A stretch of DNA of 64,000 nucleotides from Chryseobacterium daeguense DSM 19388 (GCF_000430825.1 NZ_AUMT01000002.1:248001-312000), one strand, 5' to 3'; positions 8,961 to 17,891 are shown, counted from the first letter of the stretch. A program made the numbers and translations. Notes: generated from the sequence alone by a model not told the origin.

Positions 8961-9569
8961 TTCAGTATGATTGATAACATCTTTGCTGGGTCTTAATTTC
9001 CGCCACGCTTTCCGCCCTACAAATATTACAAATAGTACCAGTGCAATCGCGCAGATAGCCGCAATAATGGGAGCCGCCATTGCTAGCACAGACATAATTC
9101 CCGCTCCGGCCGTTTCGGTGGTGCCTACTACAGAATTCCCAATTCCTCCCGTTGTTGCTGTGGAAGCTGCCCGAAGTCCGGCAAATCCTGAGCTGATTGT
9201 GGCTGCTGTTCCGCCTCCTGCAATCAGCGCCAGTGCCCATTGGGGAAATGTTCCAAGATCTGCAAACTGACTTGCAAATAATACAGAACCTGCCACTGTA
9301 GCCATTGGAACCGAGATTGTATCTAATAAATGGTCTACAAAAGGAATATAATAGGCTAAAATCTCAATTACCGTAGCGATTCCTGTTGTAATAAGTGTTG
9401 GAAGCCCGGCAAGCCATTCGAAATTCTCATTCATCGGAATCCAGTGAAGATAAGAGGCCAGGCTCACAGCAAACATCGGCAGAAATACCCTGAAGCCGGT
9501 TGCAGCAGCAAGTCCAATACCGATAAACGCGCTTACCACATAAGGTAAATAAGGAACGTTGTCTAACAT
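8958..9569 (-). CDS. DUF4126 family membrane protein
   Basis: The 203-residue product matches the DUF4126 family: VVSAFIGIGLAAATGFRVFL near the N-terminus, WLAGLPTLITTGIATVIEIL in the middle, and the small-residue-rich stretch GLRAASTATTGGIGN before two C-terminal hydrophobic segments. It has about five membrane segments and a basic tail (GRKAWRKLRPSKD). No biochemical function is established for the family to my knowledge. It is a single-gene unit with its own promoter-like box at 9601-9608. Confidence 0.8.
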   Translation of the reverse strand: MLDNVPYLPYVVSAFIGIGLAAATGFRVFLPMFAVSLASYLHWIPMNENFEWLAGLPTLITTGIATVIEILAYYIPFVDHLLDTISVPMATVAGSVLFASQFADLGTFPQWALALIAGGGTAATISSGFAGLRAASTATTGGIGNSVVGTTETAGAGIMSVLAMAAPIIAAICAIALVLFVIFVGRKAWRKLRPSKDVINHTE

Positions 9570-9600
9570 ATTAATTTTCAGATTTGTTTCCTTAAAGTTA

Positions 9601-9608
9601 CAAAAATA
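9601..9608 (-). promoter_or_regulatory. Predicted promoter -7 box for the DUF4126 gene
   Basis: On the minus strand this reads TATTTTTG, an exact TAnnTTTG box, 31 bases upstream of the start codon. Confidence 0.45.
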
Positions 9609-9651
9609 TATTTTTAAAAAATTTCAATTATTAAAAGAAATCTCCCCGAAC

Positions 9652-9717
9652 ATCTGTGTCAATCTGTGAAAATCTGTGGTTATTTTTCTCCCGCGGATTT
9701 CACAGATTGACACAGAT
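9652..9717. repeat. Inverted repeat, 17-base perfect arms
   Basis: ATCTGTGTCAATCTGTG (9652-9668) is repeated as its exact complement at 9701-9717, with a 32-base centre that contains a further related half site (AATCTGTGG and CCGCGGATT). It sits between rnpA and the DUF4126 gene, both on the minus strand. No T-run follows either arm, so it looks more like a REP-type element than a simple terminator. Confidence 0.75.
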
Positions 9718-9759
9718 ACTTACGCTTTATCTTTATTAAAATGATAATTTAAAAAAAAA

Positions 9760-10134
9760 TCAAGATTTTTTCTGAGCCTGGCAAAGCTTTTTAAACTGTG
9801 CTTCCACATCCTGGAATTTCTGTGGCATTTCATGAGAAGCCCAAAACATCATCGCCATCGTTTTCTCCCCGAAAGCTTCCTTGAACAGGTCTTTATTTAA
9901 GCGGTAGCATTCTCTCAAAAGTCTTTTGATGCGGTTCCTGTGAACTGCTTTTTTGAAATATTTTTTAGAAACAGATACGGCAAACTTTGTACTGTCTACG
10001 GGAGTTGTTGGTTTGTTTTTAAGGATAATAATTCTCAGATTCCCATTCGTTTTCCATTTACCTTTTTCAAAAAGTAAAGTAATCTCAGCATTTTTTTTGA
10101 GTTTTTCGGCTCTGGGATATTTGAAGTTTGTCAT
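9760..10134 (-). CDS. rnpA: Ribonuclease P protein component
   Basis: RnpA binds the catalytic RNA of RNase P and helps process tRNA 5' ends. The 124-residue product has the start motif YPRAEKLKKNAEI, the central FAVSVSKKYFKKAVHRNRIKRLLRE with the conserved RNR motif, and normal length. rpmH, the classical upstream neighbour, is not here: the next gene upstream is tcdA, with an inverted-repeat element between them, as is common in Bacteroidota where the two genes are often apart. Confidence 0.93.
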   Translation of the reverse strand: MTNFKYPRAEKLKKNAEITLLFEKGKWKTNGNLRIIILKNKPTTPVDSTKFAVSVSKKYFKKAVHRNRIKRLLRECYRLNKDLFKEAFGEKTMAMMFWASHEMPQKFQDVEAQFKKLCQAQKKS

Positions 10135-10172
10135 TTACGGACTGTAAATATAAGGTATAATTTTTATTGTTT

Positions 10173-10267
10173 AAGATGCTTCGATAGATTCGTACGTATT
10201 GCTATAAATGTACTAATTATGACTGTTAGTATTTGAAAATGTCTTGCTGAGACTATCGAAGCATCTT
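10173..10267. repeat. 95-base element with 15-base terminal inverted repeats
   Basis: AAGATGCTTCGATAG (10173-10187) is matched exactly by its complement at 10253-10267. The interior carries no ORF. Bases 10238-10262 are related to 17892-17916 on the opposite strand (shared GCTTCGA and CAGCAAGACATT). It fills the gap between tcdA and rnpA. The form fits a small palindromic dispersed repeat or MITE-like remnant; no target-site duplication is obvious. Confidence 0.7.
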
Positions 10268-10277
10268 ATTAAAAATA

Positions 10278-11003
10278 TTAATCTTTTTTAGTTAAATAAT
10301 TAATAACCTCCGCAGCAGCATACAACCCGAAAATTGCGGGAATAAAGCTTATCGTACCGTAAAAAGATCTTTTATAATTGGTTCCGTCAGTCATTTTCAG
10401 GCTTTCTTCGTTTTGTATCTCATTGGAAAAAACACAACGGATACCTTTATTAATTTTCTCTTTTTTTAATCTTTTCCTCACCTGTCTTGCCAGGTGACAA
10501 TTGTGGCTTTTGCTGATGTCGCGTACCATTACCATGCTCGGATCCGTTTTGCCGCCGGCACCCATAGAGCTTACGACTTTTATTTTTCTTCTTCTGGCAG
10601 CAATGAGAAGAGTAAGTTTCGGAGTTAAACTGTCAATGCAATCCAGGATATAATCAAATTTACCTTCATCAAGCACCTCATTCATCCTTTCCGGGTTAAG
10701 GAACTCATTGATTTTGATTAAATTAAGCTTAGGGTTTATGTCCAGAAGCCTTTCAGCTACCACTTCCACCTTATGTTTCCCTACGGTTGAATGCAGGGCA
10801 GGTAACTGTCTGTTAATGTTAGTGATATCTACGGTATCTCCATCCACGATGGTCATGTTTCCAACCCCTGCTCTGGCCAGAAATTCGGCTGCAAATGAAC
10901 CGACTCCGCCTAAACCTACCACAAGAACAGTCGCTTTATTCAGCTTTTCCAAACCTTCTTCCTTGATGAGAAGTTCCGTTCTTTCCAACCAGTATTTATC
11001 CAT
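10278..11003 (-). CDS. tcdA: tRNA threonylcarbamoyladenosine dehydratase
   Basis: TcdA uses ATP to cyclise t6A37 of ANN-decoding tRNAs to ct6A. The 241-residue ThiF/E1-like product shows the nucleotide-binding loop VVGLGGVGSFAAEFLARAGV (about residues 28-47), the acidic/arginine motif DGDTVDITNINRQ, and DYILDCIDSLTPKL. It lacks the CxxC zinc pairs seen in MoeB/ThiF, which supports TcdA. Its start overlaps the end of tatD by 8 bases, so the two are translationally coupled. Confidence 0.88.
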   Translation of the reverse strand: MDKYWLERTELLIKEEGLEKLNKATVLVVGLGGVGSFAAEFLARAGVGNMTIVDGDTVDITNINRQLPALHSTVGKHKVEVVAERLLDINPKLNLIKINEFLNPERMNEVLDEGKFDYILDCIDSLTPKLTLLIAARRRKIKVVSSMGAGGKTDPSMVMVRDISKSHNCHLARQVRKRLKKEKINKGIRCVFSNEIQNEESLKMTDGTNYKRSFYGTISFIPAIFGLYAAAEVINYLTKKD

Positions 11004-11628
11004 TTTTTATCGTCTCTAAATTTTCTAAAATCTGCTTATTTAAATTTTCCAGAGAAATTTCCTTTATTTCCGAAGCTTTTTGATACAATTCTTCGAGATT
11101 GAAATCGTCATTGTCCGTTTCCAGAAAAATTTTGTTTAAAGGAGTGCTTTTCAAAGTATTTTGCAAAGATAAATTATACAAAACCGCTTTTCCAAAACTC
11201 AGGTAAAAATTATTTTTAAGAAGATCATCCGCAATGCTCTGCTTTTTATTGAAACCATGAATAATCATCGGCTGTTCAGTGTATTTTTTAAATGAAATTA
11301 TTTCGTAAAATTTCCTGACGCAATGAATAATTATAGGTTTTTTAATCTCATTAGCGAATTTTATTTGTCTTAAAAAAACGTCTTCCTGTATTTTCTGATC
11401 AACCTCAACAAAGGAATCAAGGCCGCACTCTCCAATAGCAAAGCAATTTTCTTTAATGTTCGATGTAAGCCAGCGGAATTGGTTTTCCATATTATTAACA
11501 TCAATATCTTTCGGATGAATGCCTGTTGAATAAGGAATGTTAGCCGGAACATCGTAATAGTCGAGGTTGTAGATTCCGAATGCTGTATTTTTTTTATGGT
11601 GATGAAAATCAAAAAATTCCATTTTCAA
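10996..11628 (-). CDS. TatD-family metal-dependent hydrolase
   Basis: Metal ligands of the TatD amidohydrolase-like fold are visible in order: FDFHHHKK (residues 6-13), GECGLDS, PIIIHCVRKF, MIIHGFNKK and LETDNDD. At 210 residues it is shorter than the typical 255-265 residue TatD enzymes, with shortened loops, as seen in Bacteroidota paralogues. Family members are 3'-5' exonucleases or uncharacterised hydrolases. It forms a two-gene operon with tcdA (8-base overlap). Confidence 0.8.
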   Translation of the reverse strand: MKMEFFDFHHHKKNTAFGIYNLDYYDVPANIPYSTGIHPKDIDVNNMENQFRWLTSNIKENCFAIGECGLDSFVEVDQKIQEDVFLRQIKFANEIKKPIIIHCVRKFYEIISFKKYTEQPMIIHGFNKKQSIADDLLKNNFYLSFGKAVLYNLSLQNTLKSTPLNKIFLETDNDDFNLEELYQKASEIKEISLENLNKQILENLETIKNG

Positions 11629-11719
11629 AAATACTATTAATTTAGATTTAACGTAAATTTCTTAAACGAACGTTTATAAATCTGTTAAAAATTTCTTAAC
11701 TTTACTAAAAGTACACTTC

Positions 11720-12349
11720 ATGAAGAAAAAATTTACAGAAAAACAAATCCATATTTTAGACATTGCCGAGGAGCTGATCGCAAAGAAAGGCTACGAAGGG
11801 ACATCTGTAAGGGACATCTGCTCAAAAGCGAATATCAATGTAGCGATGATCTCTTATTATTTTGGGTCTAAAGAAAAAATGATGTCATACCTTTATCAGT
11901 ACAGGGTATTGAAAACAAGGGAAAACTTTTCAGAATTTGCTGATACGATTAAGGATGGTAAACCGGAAATGCAAATGAAAGAAATTATTAAATATATTGT
12001 CTCTCAGTTATTTAAATATAATTATTTTCATGGATTCGTTACCCAGGAGCTTCGTCACACGGAAAATCTGAAAGATGAGCTGCTGGATTTTTACCAGTTA
12101 TTTGTTAAAAAGCTTGATGAGGTGATTAAAAAAGGGGTTGCATCTGGGGTTTTTACCTTTACCCCAAAGCCTGAAGATGTTCTTACAACCATTATAGGGT
12201 CTACTTTATTTGTGATACGCAACAGAAATTTTTACGAGTTGTATGTTCCGAATAAAAATGAGGAAACCTACGCCAAAGAAGCGGAAAAAAAGGTAAGAAT
12301 GAATCTCCTGATGAGCGTTTTTGCAATTTTGGGATACGCAACAGACTAA
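11720..12349 (+). CDS. TetR/AcrR-family transcriptional regulator
   Basis: The N-terminal helix-turn-helix (IHILDIAEELIAKKGYEGTS, then VRDICSKANINVAMISYYFGSKE, residues 9-55) is typical TetR. The C-terminal ligand domain has no assignable specificity. The total of 209 residues is normal. It is monocistronic, divergent from tatD; the 91-base gap contains imperfect AACGTTTA/TAAACGTT-type half sites (ACGTAAATT, AACGTTTATA) that could be an operator. Its target genes are not evident. Confidence 0.88.
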   Translation: MKKKFTEKQIHILDIAEELIAKKGYEGTSVRDICSKANINVAMISYYFGSKEKMMSYLYQYRVLKTRENFSEFADTIKDGKPEMQMKEIIKYIVSQLFKYNYFHGFVTQELRHTENLKDELLDFYQLFVKKLDEVIKKGVASGVFTFTPKPEDVLTTIIGSTLFVIRNRNFYELYVPNKNEETYAKEAEKKVRMNLLMSVFAILGYATD

Positions 12350-12396
12350 AAATACGTTAAATAATCATAAAAAAAAATCTATTGACAAAAAAGTTA

Positions 12397-12404
12397 TATT
12401 TTTG
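12397..12404 (+). promoter_or_regulatory. Predicted promoter -7 box for bamD
   Basis: TATTTTTG followed by CAAAT is an exact TAnnTTTG box, about 50 bases before the bamD start codon. A TTGACA sits upstream at 12382-12387, closer than the usual -33 spacing. Confidence 0.5.
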
Positions 12405-12452
12405 CAAATTAGTAAATCGGCTTTATAATCCGAAAACTGTTGAATTTTTTAT

Positions 12453-13448
12453 ATGAAAAAATATATTTTAGGTCTTTTTGCTGTAGCTGTTGTAGCATCA
12501 TGTGTGAGTCAGCAGGAAAAAGCGATGAAAAGTGCTGATAAGAATTTCATCTTGAAGGCGGCTAATGATAATTTTGCTAAAAAGAAATGGAAAAATGCTT
12601 TAGCACTTTATGACAGGCTTCCCAACCTTGTTGCAGGAACAGATGATGCCCCGAATGTGGTTTTCAATTCTGCGTATGCAAATTATTACGATAAAAATTA
12701 TAAACTGGCAGGCCACCAGTTCAAAAACTTCTCAGTAAGCTTTCCTCAGGACAGCAGAAAAGAAGAAGCAGCTTATATGTCGGCTTTATGTTACTATGAA
12801 GGATCTATGGATTATAACCTGGATCAGTCCAGTACAGAACTAGCTATCAATGAACTGCAGGACTTTTTGAACAATTATCCTACATCGGAAAGATCAAAAA
12901 ATATCAATACGCTGATTGAAGAATTATCTTATAAGCTGGAATTTAAATCTTACGAAAACGCAAGGCAATATTTCAACATGGGAGATTATAAAGCAGCAAA
13001 CGTAGCATTGGAAAATGTACTGGAAGATTTCCCAAGTACAAAGCTTCGTCCGAAAATTTATGATTATATCATGAAGTCTCGTTATGAGCTGGCTGTAAAA
13101 TCAGTTTATGATCTTAAAGATGAGCGTATTGAGAGCGCACTGGCTTTCTCAAGACAGGTTGAAAAAGAGCTTCCGAATACAGAATATGCCAAAACAGCCT
13201 TGGATCTGAGACAAAAACTTGAAAAAGAGAAAAAAGATTTCGTAGTTGTTAAGAAAAATACAGAAGCAAGAATTGCAGCATTAACGGAAAGACAGAAAAA
13301 GCTTGAAGCTCAGAACGCTGAAAAGACAAAAACAGAGCAGCAGATGAGAGATCAGGTAGAAGCTGAGAAGAAAGCAACACAGATCCAGAGGGACAGCGCG
13401 GCACTTCAGACCCCTCCACCGGCAGCGACTTTCAAAATTCAAAGATAA
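12453..13448 (+). CDS. bamD: Outer-membrane assembly lipoprotein BamD
   Basis: BamD is the TPR lipoprotein partner of BamA in beta-barrel insertion. The 331-residue product has a lipoprotein signal (LFAVAVVASC, Cys17) and tandem TPR-like repeats covering about residues 30-240 (ALYDRLPNLV, AGHQFKNFSVSFPQDSRKEEA, ELQDFLNNYPTSERS, ALENVLEDFPSTKLRPKIYD). A C-terminal charged coiled coil (about 255-320) extends beyond E. coli BamD and is usual in Bacteroidota. The rpoZ gene follows at 41 bases with its own promoter box. Confidence 0.9.
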   Translation: MKKYILGLFAVAVVASCVSQQEKAMKSADKNFILKAANDNFAKKKWKNALALYDRLPNLVAGTDDAPNVVFNSAYANYYDKNYKLAGHQFKNFSVSFPQDSRKEEAAYMSALCYYEGSMDYNLDQSSTELAINELQDFLNNYPTSERSKNINTLIEELSYKLEFKSYENARQYFNMGDYKAANVALENVLEDFPSTKLRPKIYDYIMKSRYELAVKSVYDLKDERIESALAFSRQVEKELPNTEYAKTALDLRQKLEKEKKDFVVVKKNTEARIAALTERQKKLEAQNAEKTKTEQQMRDQVEAEKKATQIQRDSAALQTPPPAATFKIQR

Positions 13449-13452
13449 TTCG

Positions 13453-13460
13453 TAAATTTG
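13453..13460 (+). promoter_or_regulatory. Predicted promoter -7 box for rpoZ
   Basis: TAAATTTG, then CGAAC, lies in the 41-base bamD-rpoZ gap and fits TAnnTTTG exactly; rpoZ may be transcribed separately as well as by read-through. Confidence 0.45.
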
Positions 13461-13489
13461 CGAACTTAAATAAAATTAATATTCTCAAA

Positions 13490-13813
13490 ATGAGTGTAAA
13501 AGATACAAAAGCAGAAGTAAACACGATTACTTACGATAAGGATAAGATTGAAGACAAAGTAGGTTCAATCTACGAAGCGATTGTTATCATGGGAAAAAGA
13601 GCAGAGCAGATCAATGCTGAAATTCGTACGGAATTGCATAACAAGCTTGATGAGTTTGCTGTTCATAATTCTACATTGGAAGAAGTTTTCGAAAACAGAG
13701 AGCAGATCGAAATCTCAAAACATTACGAAAAACTTCCAAAGCCGACTTCTATTGCAATTGAAGAATGGCTGAATGAAGATATTTACTTCAGAAAAACTGA
13801 AGAAAGAAAATAA
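13490..13813 (+). CDS. rpoZ: DNA-directed RNA polymerase omega subunit
   Basis: The 107-residue product contains the Rpb6/omega signature in the Bacteroidota form: KVGSIYEAIVIMGKRAEQIN followed by a short conserved helix and LEEVFENREQIEISKHYEKLPKPTSIAIEEW. Omega assists folding and assembly of the beta' subunit. The order bamD-rpoZ-coaBC-DUF4835-recN is one I recall as conserved in Flavobacteriia. A hairpin terminator follows. Confidence 0.85.
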   Translation: MSVKDTKAEVNTITYDKDKIEDKVGSIYEAIVIMGKRAEQINAEIRTELHNKLDEFAVHNSTLEEVFENREQIEISKHYEKLPKPTSIAIEEWLNEDIYFRKTEERK

Positions 13814-13837
13814 AAATCATTTGTGTTTTTTATATAT

Positions 13838-13880
13838 AAAGGTCATAGAAGAAATTATTCTTTTATGACCTTTGTTGTTT
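13838..13880 (+). terminator. Intrinsic terminator after rpoZ
   Basis: AAAGGTCATA (13838-13847) pairs with TATGACCTTT (13864-13873), followed by a T-rich tract interrupted by single G bases. Confidence 0.65.
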
Positions 13881-13982
13881 ATATACGTTTACAATTCTGT
13901 GCCTTGCGTAAAAAGCATTAGGATTAAAAACGGATATTCAATTAAAATTAAGTAATTTAGTATTCTTAAAAAATTAAACTGA

Positions 13983-15185
13983 ATGAGCCTTTCCGGGAAA
14001 AAAATTCTCATCGCAATTTCTGGAGGAATTGCCGCTTACAAAGCTCACTTTCTGATCAGAGATTTTGTGAAGAAAGGAGCGGAAGTACAGGTTATTATGA
14101 CTCCCGATGCAGAACATTTTGTAACTAAGCTGAGCATTTCCACGTTATCCAAAAATCCTGTTTATACAGACTTTTACAGTGATAACGGAACCTGGAACAG
14201 CCATGTGGAAATGGCGCTGTGGGCAGATGTAATGGTTGTTGCGCCATGTACTGCCAATACATTAGCGAAAATGGTTCACGGGATGTGTGATAACCTGGTA
14301 ATTGCCACTTATATGTCTGCAAAATGCCCTGTTTTTATTGCTCCAGCGATGGATTTGGACATGTATGCACACCCTTCTACAAAGCAAAATTTGGAAATGG
14401 CGGAAGATTTCGGACACTTTATCATTCCTGCTGAAAGCGGCGAGCTGGCAAGTGGATTGATAGGCCAGGGAAGAATGGCCGAACCGGAAACGATTGCAAA
14501 TGCCATCGAAATATTTTTTAATTCAAATAATATCAGGACTTTAAAGGGCAAAACGGTTCTCATTACTGCCGGACCTACATACGAAGCCATTGATCCCGTG
14601 CGATTTATCGGGAATCATTCTTCCGGGAAAATGGGCTTTTCTCTGGCAGAAGAAGCATCAAAAAGAGGAGCGAAAGTTATTTTGATTTCTGGGCCAAGCG
14701 CTCAAACTATTAATGATAAAAATATTGATCTTCATAAAGTAACTTCAGCAAAAGAAATGCTGGCAAAAGTGTTTGAATTTTATGACACAATAGATATAGG
14801 AATTGCCAGTGCTGCCGTTGCAGACTACGCTCCGAAAGAAGTGGCAAAAGAGAAAATCAAGAAAAATGATGAGAATTTAACGATTGAATTAGTAAAAAAT
14901 CCGGATATTCTCAAAACAATGGGCGAAAAGAAAACACACCAGTTCCTGGTTGGTTTTGCTCTCGAAACCCAGAATGAAGAGGAAAATGCAAAAGCCAAAT
15001 TAGCCAAGAAAAATCTGGATATGATTGTTCTGAATTCTCTTCGGGATGAAGGCGCAGGTTTTAAAAATGATACCAACAAAATAAAAATATTTACCTCTAC
15101 GGAAAAGAAAGAATTTACTCTGAAATCTAAAGATGATGTTGCAAAAGACATTTTGGATTTCGTTGAGTCTCAACTTTTAAAATAA
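13983..15185 (+). CDS. coaBC: Bifunctional phosphopantothenoylcysteine decarboxylase/ligase
   Basis: CoaBC performs two steps of coenzyme A synthesis: ligation of cysteine to 4'-phosphopantothenate (CoaB) and decarboxylation to 4'-phosphopantetheine (CoaC). The CoaC flavoprotein half occupies about residues 1-180 (SGGIAAYKAH, the catalytic His in NSHVEMALWADVMVVAPCTA, PAMDLDMY) and the CoaB half the remainder (VLITAGPTYEAIDPVRFIGN, ASAAVADYAP, KNPDIL). The 400-residue length is normal. It is followed at 36 bases by the DUF4835 gene. Confidence 0.95.
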   Translation: MSLSGKKILIAISGGIAAYKAHFLIRDFVKKGAEVQVIMTPDAEHFVTKLSISTLSKNPVYTDFYSDNGTWNSHVEMALWADVMVVAPCTANTLAKMVHGMCDNLVIATYMSAKCPVFIAPAMDLDMYAHPSTKQNLEMAEDFGHFIIPAESGELASGLIGQGRMAEPETIANAIEIFFNSNNIRTLKGKTVLITAGPTYEAIDPVRFIGNHSSGKMGFSLAEEASKRGAKVILISGPSAQTINDKNIDLHKVTSAKEMLAKVFEFYDTIDIGIASAAVADYAPKEVAKEKIKKNDENLTIELVKNPDILKTMGEKKTHQFLVGFALETQNEEENAKAKLAKKNLDMIVLNSLRDEGAGFKNDTNKIKIFTSTEKKEFTLKSKDDVAKDILDFVESQLLK

Positions 15186-15221
15186 TTTTAATAAATTTCC
15201 GTTCTCAATTTTTAATAGATA

Positions 15222-16130
15222 ATGAAAAAGATTATAAGCCTATTTTTACTGCTTTTCTTATATAATATTAGTTTTTCTCAAGAATTATTGGCAACCGTTC
15301 AGGTGAATTCCCAGCAGCTGGGAGGAAGTAACCAGTCAGCTTACAAAGCCCTCGAGAAAAGCTTGCGCGACTTTATCAATAACACGAGCTGGACAGGAAA
15401 AAGACTCCAGAACTTCGAAAAAATAAAATGCAATTTTGCCATTGTAATTACCGAAAGAGACGGAAACCGTTTCCGTGGAAATATGGTAGTTCAGGCGGTG
15501 CGGCCGGTCTATAATACCACTTATGAGTCGCCGCTTATCAATTTACAGGATCAGAGATTTTCTTTCGATTATATTGAAAATGAGAATCTTATCTTTAATG
15601 AAAGACAGTTTTCCGGAAAAAATTTAATTGATGTTATCAGTTTTTATGTGTATGTTATTTTAGGGATTGATGCAGACAGCTTCCAGTCGATGGCGGGAAC
15701 ACAATGGTTCCAGAAAGCCCAGCAGATCGCGCAGAACGGAGAATCTCAGAATACTTACGACGGATGGAAGCAGATCAACGAGCCTAGAAGCCGTTCGATT
15801 TTAATTAAAGAAATTATGAGCCCGAACTGGAGCCAAATAAGAGCTACCATCTATTCTTATCACAGAGCAGGTTTGGATAATTTATTCAATCAGGATCAGA
15901 CAGCGGGCAAAAAAGTGATTTTTGATGCTTTAATGCAGCTTAAACAATATGAAAATACCTTCCAGCAGGCGTATTTTTTCAATCTTTTCATAGATACAAA
16001 AGCGGACGAGATATTTAATATTTTCAATTCCGGGAATAATGGCGGAATTGTGCTGGGAGATCTTAAAAATGAAATGACCATTTTATCTCCGAAAAATATA
16101 GATGCCAGATGGAGCAAATGGAAACAGTAA
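15222..16130 (+). CDS. DUF4835 family secreted protein, PorD-like
   Basis: The 302-residue product has a signal peptide (residues 1-19, ending ISFSQ) and matches DUF4835: ATVQVNSQQLGGSNQSAYKA, SLRDFINNTSWTG, CNFAIVITERDGNRFRGNMV, and the end motif MTILSPKNIDARWSKWKQ. Family members include P. gingivalis PorD, linked to type IX secretion; the exact role is unclear to me. It lies between coaBC and recN. The three proteins with T9SS sorting tails in this window are consistent with a working T9SS in this organism. Confidence 0.8.
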   Translation: MKKIISLFLLLFLYNISFSQELLATVQVNSQQLGGSNQSAYKALEKSLRDFINNTSWTGKRLQNFEKIKCNFAIVITERDGNRFRGNMVVQAVRPVYNTTYESPLINLQDQRFSFDYIENENLIFNERQFSGKNLIDVISFYVYVILGIDADSFQSMAGTQWFQKAQQIAQNGESQNTYDGWKQINEPRSRSILIKEIMSPNWSQIRATIYSYHRAGLDNLFNQDQTAGKKVIFDALMQLKQYENTFQQAYFFNLFIDTKADEIFNIFNSGNNGGIVLGDLKNEMTILSPKNIDARWSKWKQ

Positions 16131-16160
16131 TGTTCGCTTGAATTCTGACGTCTAAAGTTC

Positions 16161-16168
16161 TATATTTG
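16161..16168 (+). promoter_or_regulatory. Predicted promoter -7 box for recN
   Basis: TATATTTG followed by CAATAG lies in the 65-base gap before recN and fits TAnnTTTG exactly; recN starts 28 bases downstream. Confidence 0.5.
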
Positions 16169-16195
16169 CAATAGCTAAGTAATCTGCTATTATCA

Positions 16196-17845
16196 ATGCT
16201 TTCGAGAATTTACATTAAAAATTTTGCCCTGATTGATACCCTTGAAGTATCATTGCACAACGGTTTACAGGTAATCACTGGTGAGACTGGTGCGGGAAAA
16301 TCTATTATTTTAGGTGCTTTACGGCTGATTTTAGGCGAAAGGGCGGATGTAAAATCCATTTCAAACGCAGAAGAAAAAAGCATTGTGGAAACTGAATTTG
16401 ATTTAAATAATCGATTCAAAAAATTCTTTGTTGAAAATGATCTTGATTATGAGCACCAGACGATTATCCGAAGGGAAATCTTGCCATCCGGAAAATCAAG
16501 GGCTTTTATCAATGATGTTCCGGTGACTCTGGATATTTTAAAGGAACTATCCTCTCAATTGATTGATATTCATTCACAGTTTGAAACATCAAATCTTTTT
16601 ACCTCCGAATACCAGTTTAAAATTATCGACGGACTTTCTGAAAACAGGCAGCTCATTGAGGAATACCAACATGAATTTTCAGATTTTCAAAGCTTAAAAA
16701 CACAGCTTAAAAAATATCAGACACAGCTTTCCGAAAGCAATAAAGAAAGTGATTATAAGACATTTCTTTTGAATGAGCTTGAAGAACTTCAGCTGGATAA
16801 TGTGGATTATGAAGAGCTTCAGAATCAGTTATCTGTTCAGGAAAACGCAGAAATGATCTCCGAAAACCTTGCGCAGGTGTTATCAAGATTTCATCAGGAA
16901 GAAGTGGGAATTCTGTCTTTCTTTAATGAAGCAAAAAACAAACTTTCTAAAATTGCAGAAGTTTCTAACAGCTTTGCAGAGCTTGATGAAAGGCTGGAAA
17001 CCTCTTTTGTGGAATTAAAAGACATCATTTCAGAGCTTGAAAATGAAGCTGAGGAAATTGAAATAAATCCTGAAAATCTAGCTTTACTAACAGATTTAAA
17101 CAACAGGATTAATAATCTTTTTGTAAAGCATAATGTATCTGATATTAATGAATTGAAAGAAATCAGGGATCAGCTGTCCGGCGAACAAAAAGGTGCATCC
17201 GAATTGGAATCTTTGATCTCGGATATAGAAGAAAATATCATTAAACAGGAGAAAAAACTCCAGACTTTAGCTGAAAAGCTTTCTAAAAACAGGAAAAAAA
17301 ATATTCCGGTTTTCATTCAGAAGGCAGAAGGTCTGCTTAAAAAATTAGGACTGGAAAAAGCAAGAGTTGATATTGATTTACAAAATACCTCAGATTTTAA
17401 CCTCTTTGGAAAAGAAAACATACAGCTTTTGTTTCAGGCGAATTCCGGGTTTCCTTTAAAACCGATCCAGATCGCTATTTCAGGAGGTGAAAGATCAAGA
17501 GTGATGTTAGCCGTAAAAAAAATCATTGCGGAAAGTGATGAGCTTCCCACTTTGATTTTAGATGAAATCGACACCGGAGTTTCCGGAAAAGTAGCTGAAG
17601 AAATAGGAAATCTGATGCGCGAAATGTCTGCGGATATGCAGCTCATCGTAATTTCTCACCTTGCACAGGTTGCTGCAAAAGGAAATAATAATTACAAAGT
17701 AGTAAAAAAGGACGTTGCCGGAAAAACCCAATCCACAATTGTTTCTTTAAATGAAGAAGAAAAGCTGAACGAAATTGCCCAATTGCTTTCCGGAAGTAAG
17801 ATTACGGAAGCGGCTTTAGCGCAGGCAAAAGAATTGATAGGCTAA
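16196..17845 (+). CDS. recN: DNA repair protein RecN
   Basis: RecN is an SMC-like ATPase that acts in double-strand break repair. The 549-residue product has Walker A GETGAGKS near residue 30, the Q-loop and RREILPSGKSRAFINDVPV region, a long coiled coil (about 160-380), the ABC signature ISGGERSRVMLA and Walker B LPTLILDEIDTGVSGKVAEE, then the switch His in VISHLAQVAA. Everything is intact. It is the last gene of the bamD-recN cluster. Confidence 0.95.
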   Translation: MLSRIYIKNFALIDTLEVSLHNGLQVITGETGAGKSIILGALRLILGERADVKSISNAEEKSIVETEFDLNNRFKKFFVENDLDYEHQTIIRREILPSGKSRAFINDVPVTLDILKELSSQLIDIHSQFETSNLFTSEYQFKIIDGLSENRQLIEEYQHEFSDFQSLKTQLKKYQTQLSESNKESDYKTFLLNELEELQLDNVDYEELQNQLSVQENAEMISENLAQVLSRFHQEEVGILSFFNEAKNKLSKIAEVSNSFAELDERLETSFVELKDIISELENEAEEIEINPENLALLTDLNNRINNLFVKHNVSDINELKEIRDQLSGEQKGASELESLISDIEENIIKQEKKLQTLAEKLSKNRKKNIPVFIQKAEGLLKKLGLEKARVDIDLQNTSDFNLFGKENIQLLFQANSGFPLKPIQIAISGGERSRVMLAVKKIIAESDELPTLILDEIDTGVSGKVAEEIGNLMREMSADMQLIVISHLAQVAAKGNNNYKVVKKDVAGKTQSTIVSLNEEEKLNEIAQLLSGSKITEAALAQAKELIG

Positions 17846-17891
17846 ATTATTCCCAATTGTATTCTACGGCTCTCAAAATATTATGCAAAAG

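Noticed and set aside
8971-9270. Plus-strand ORF opposite the DUF4126 gene
   Set aside because: It overlaps a well-recognised family gene and has no promoter or sequence signature.
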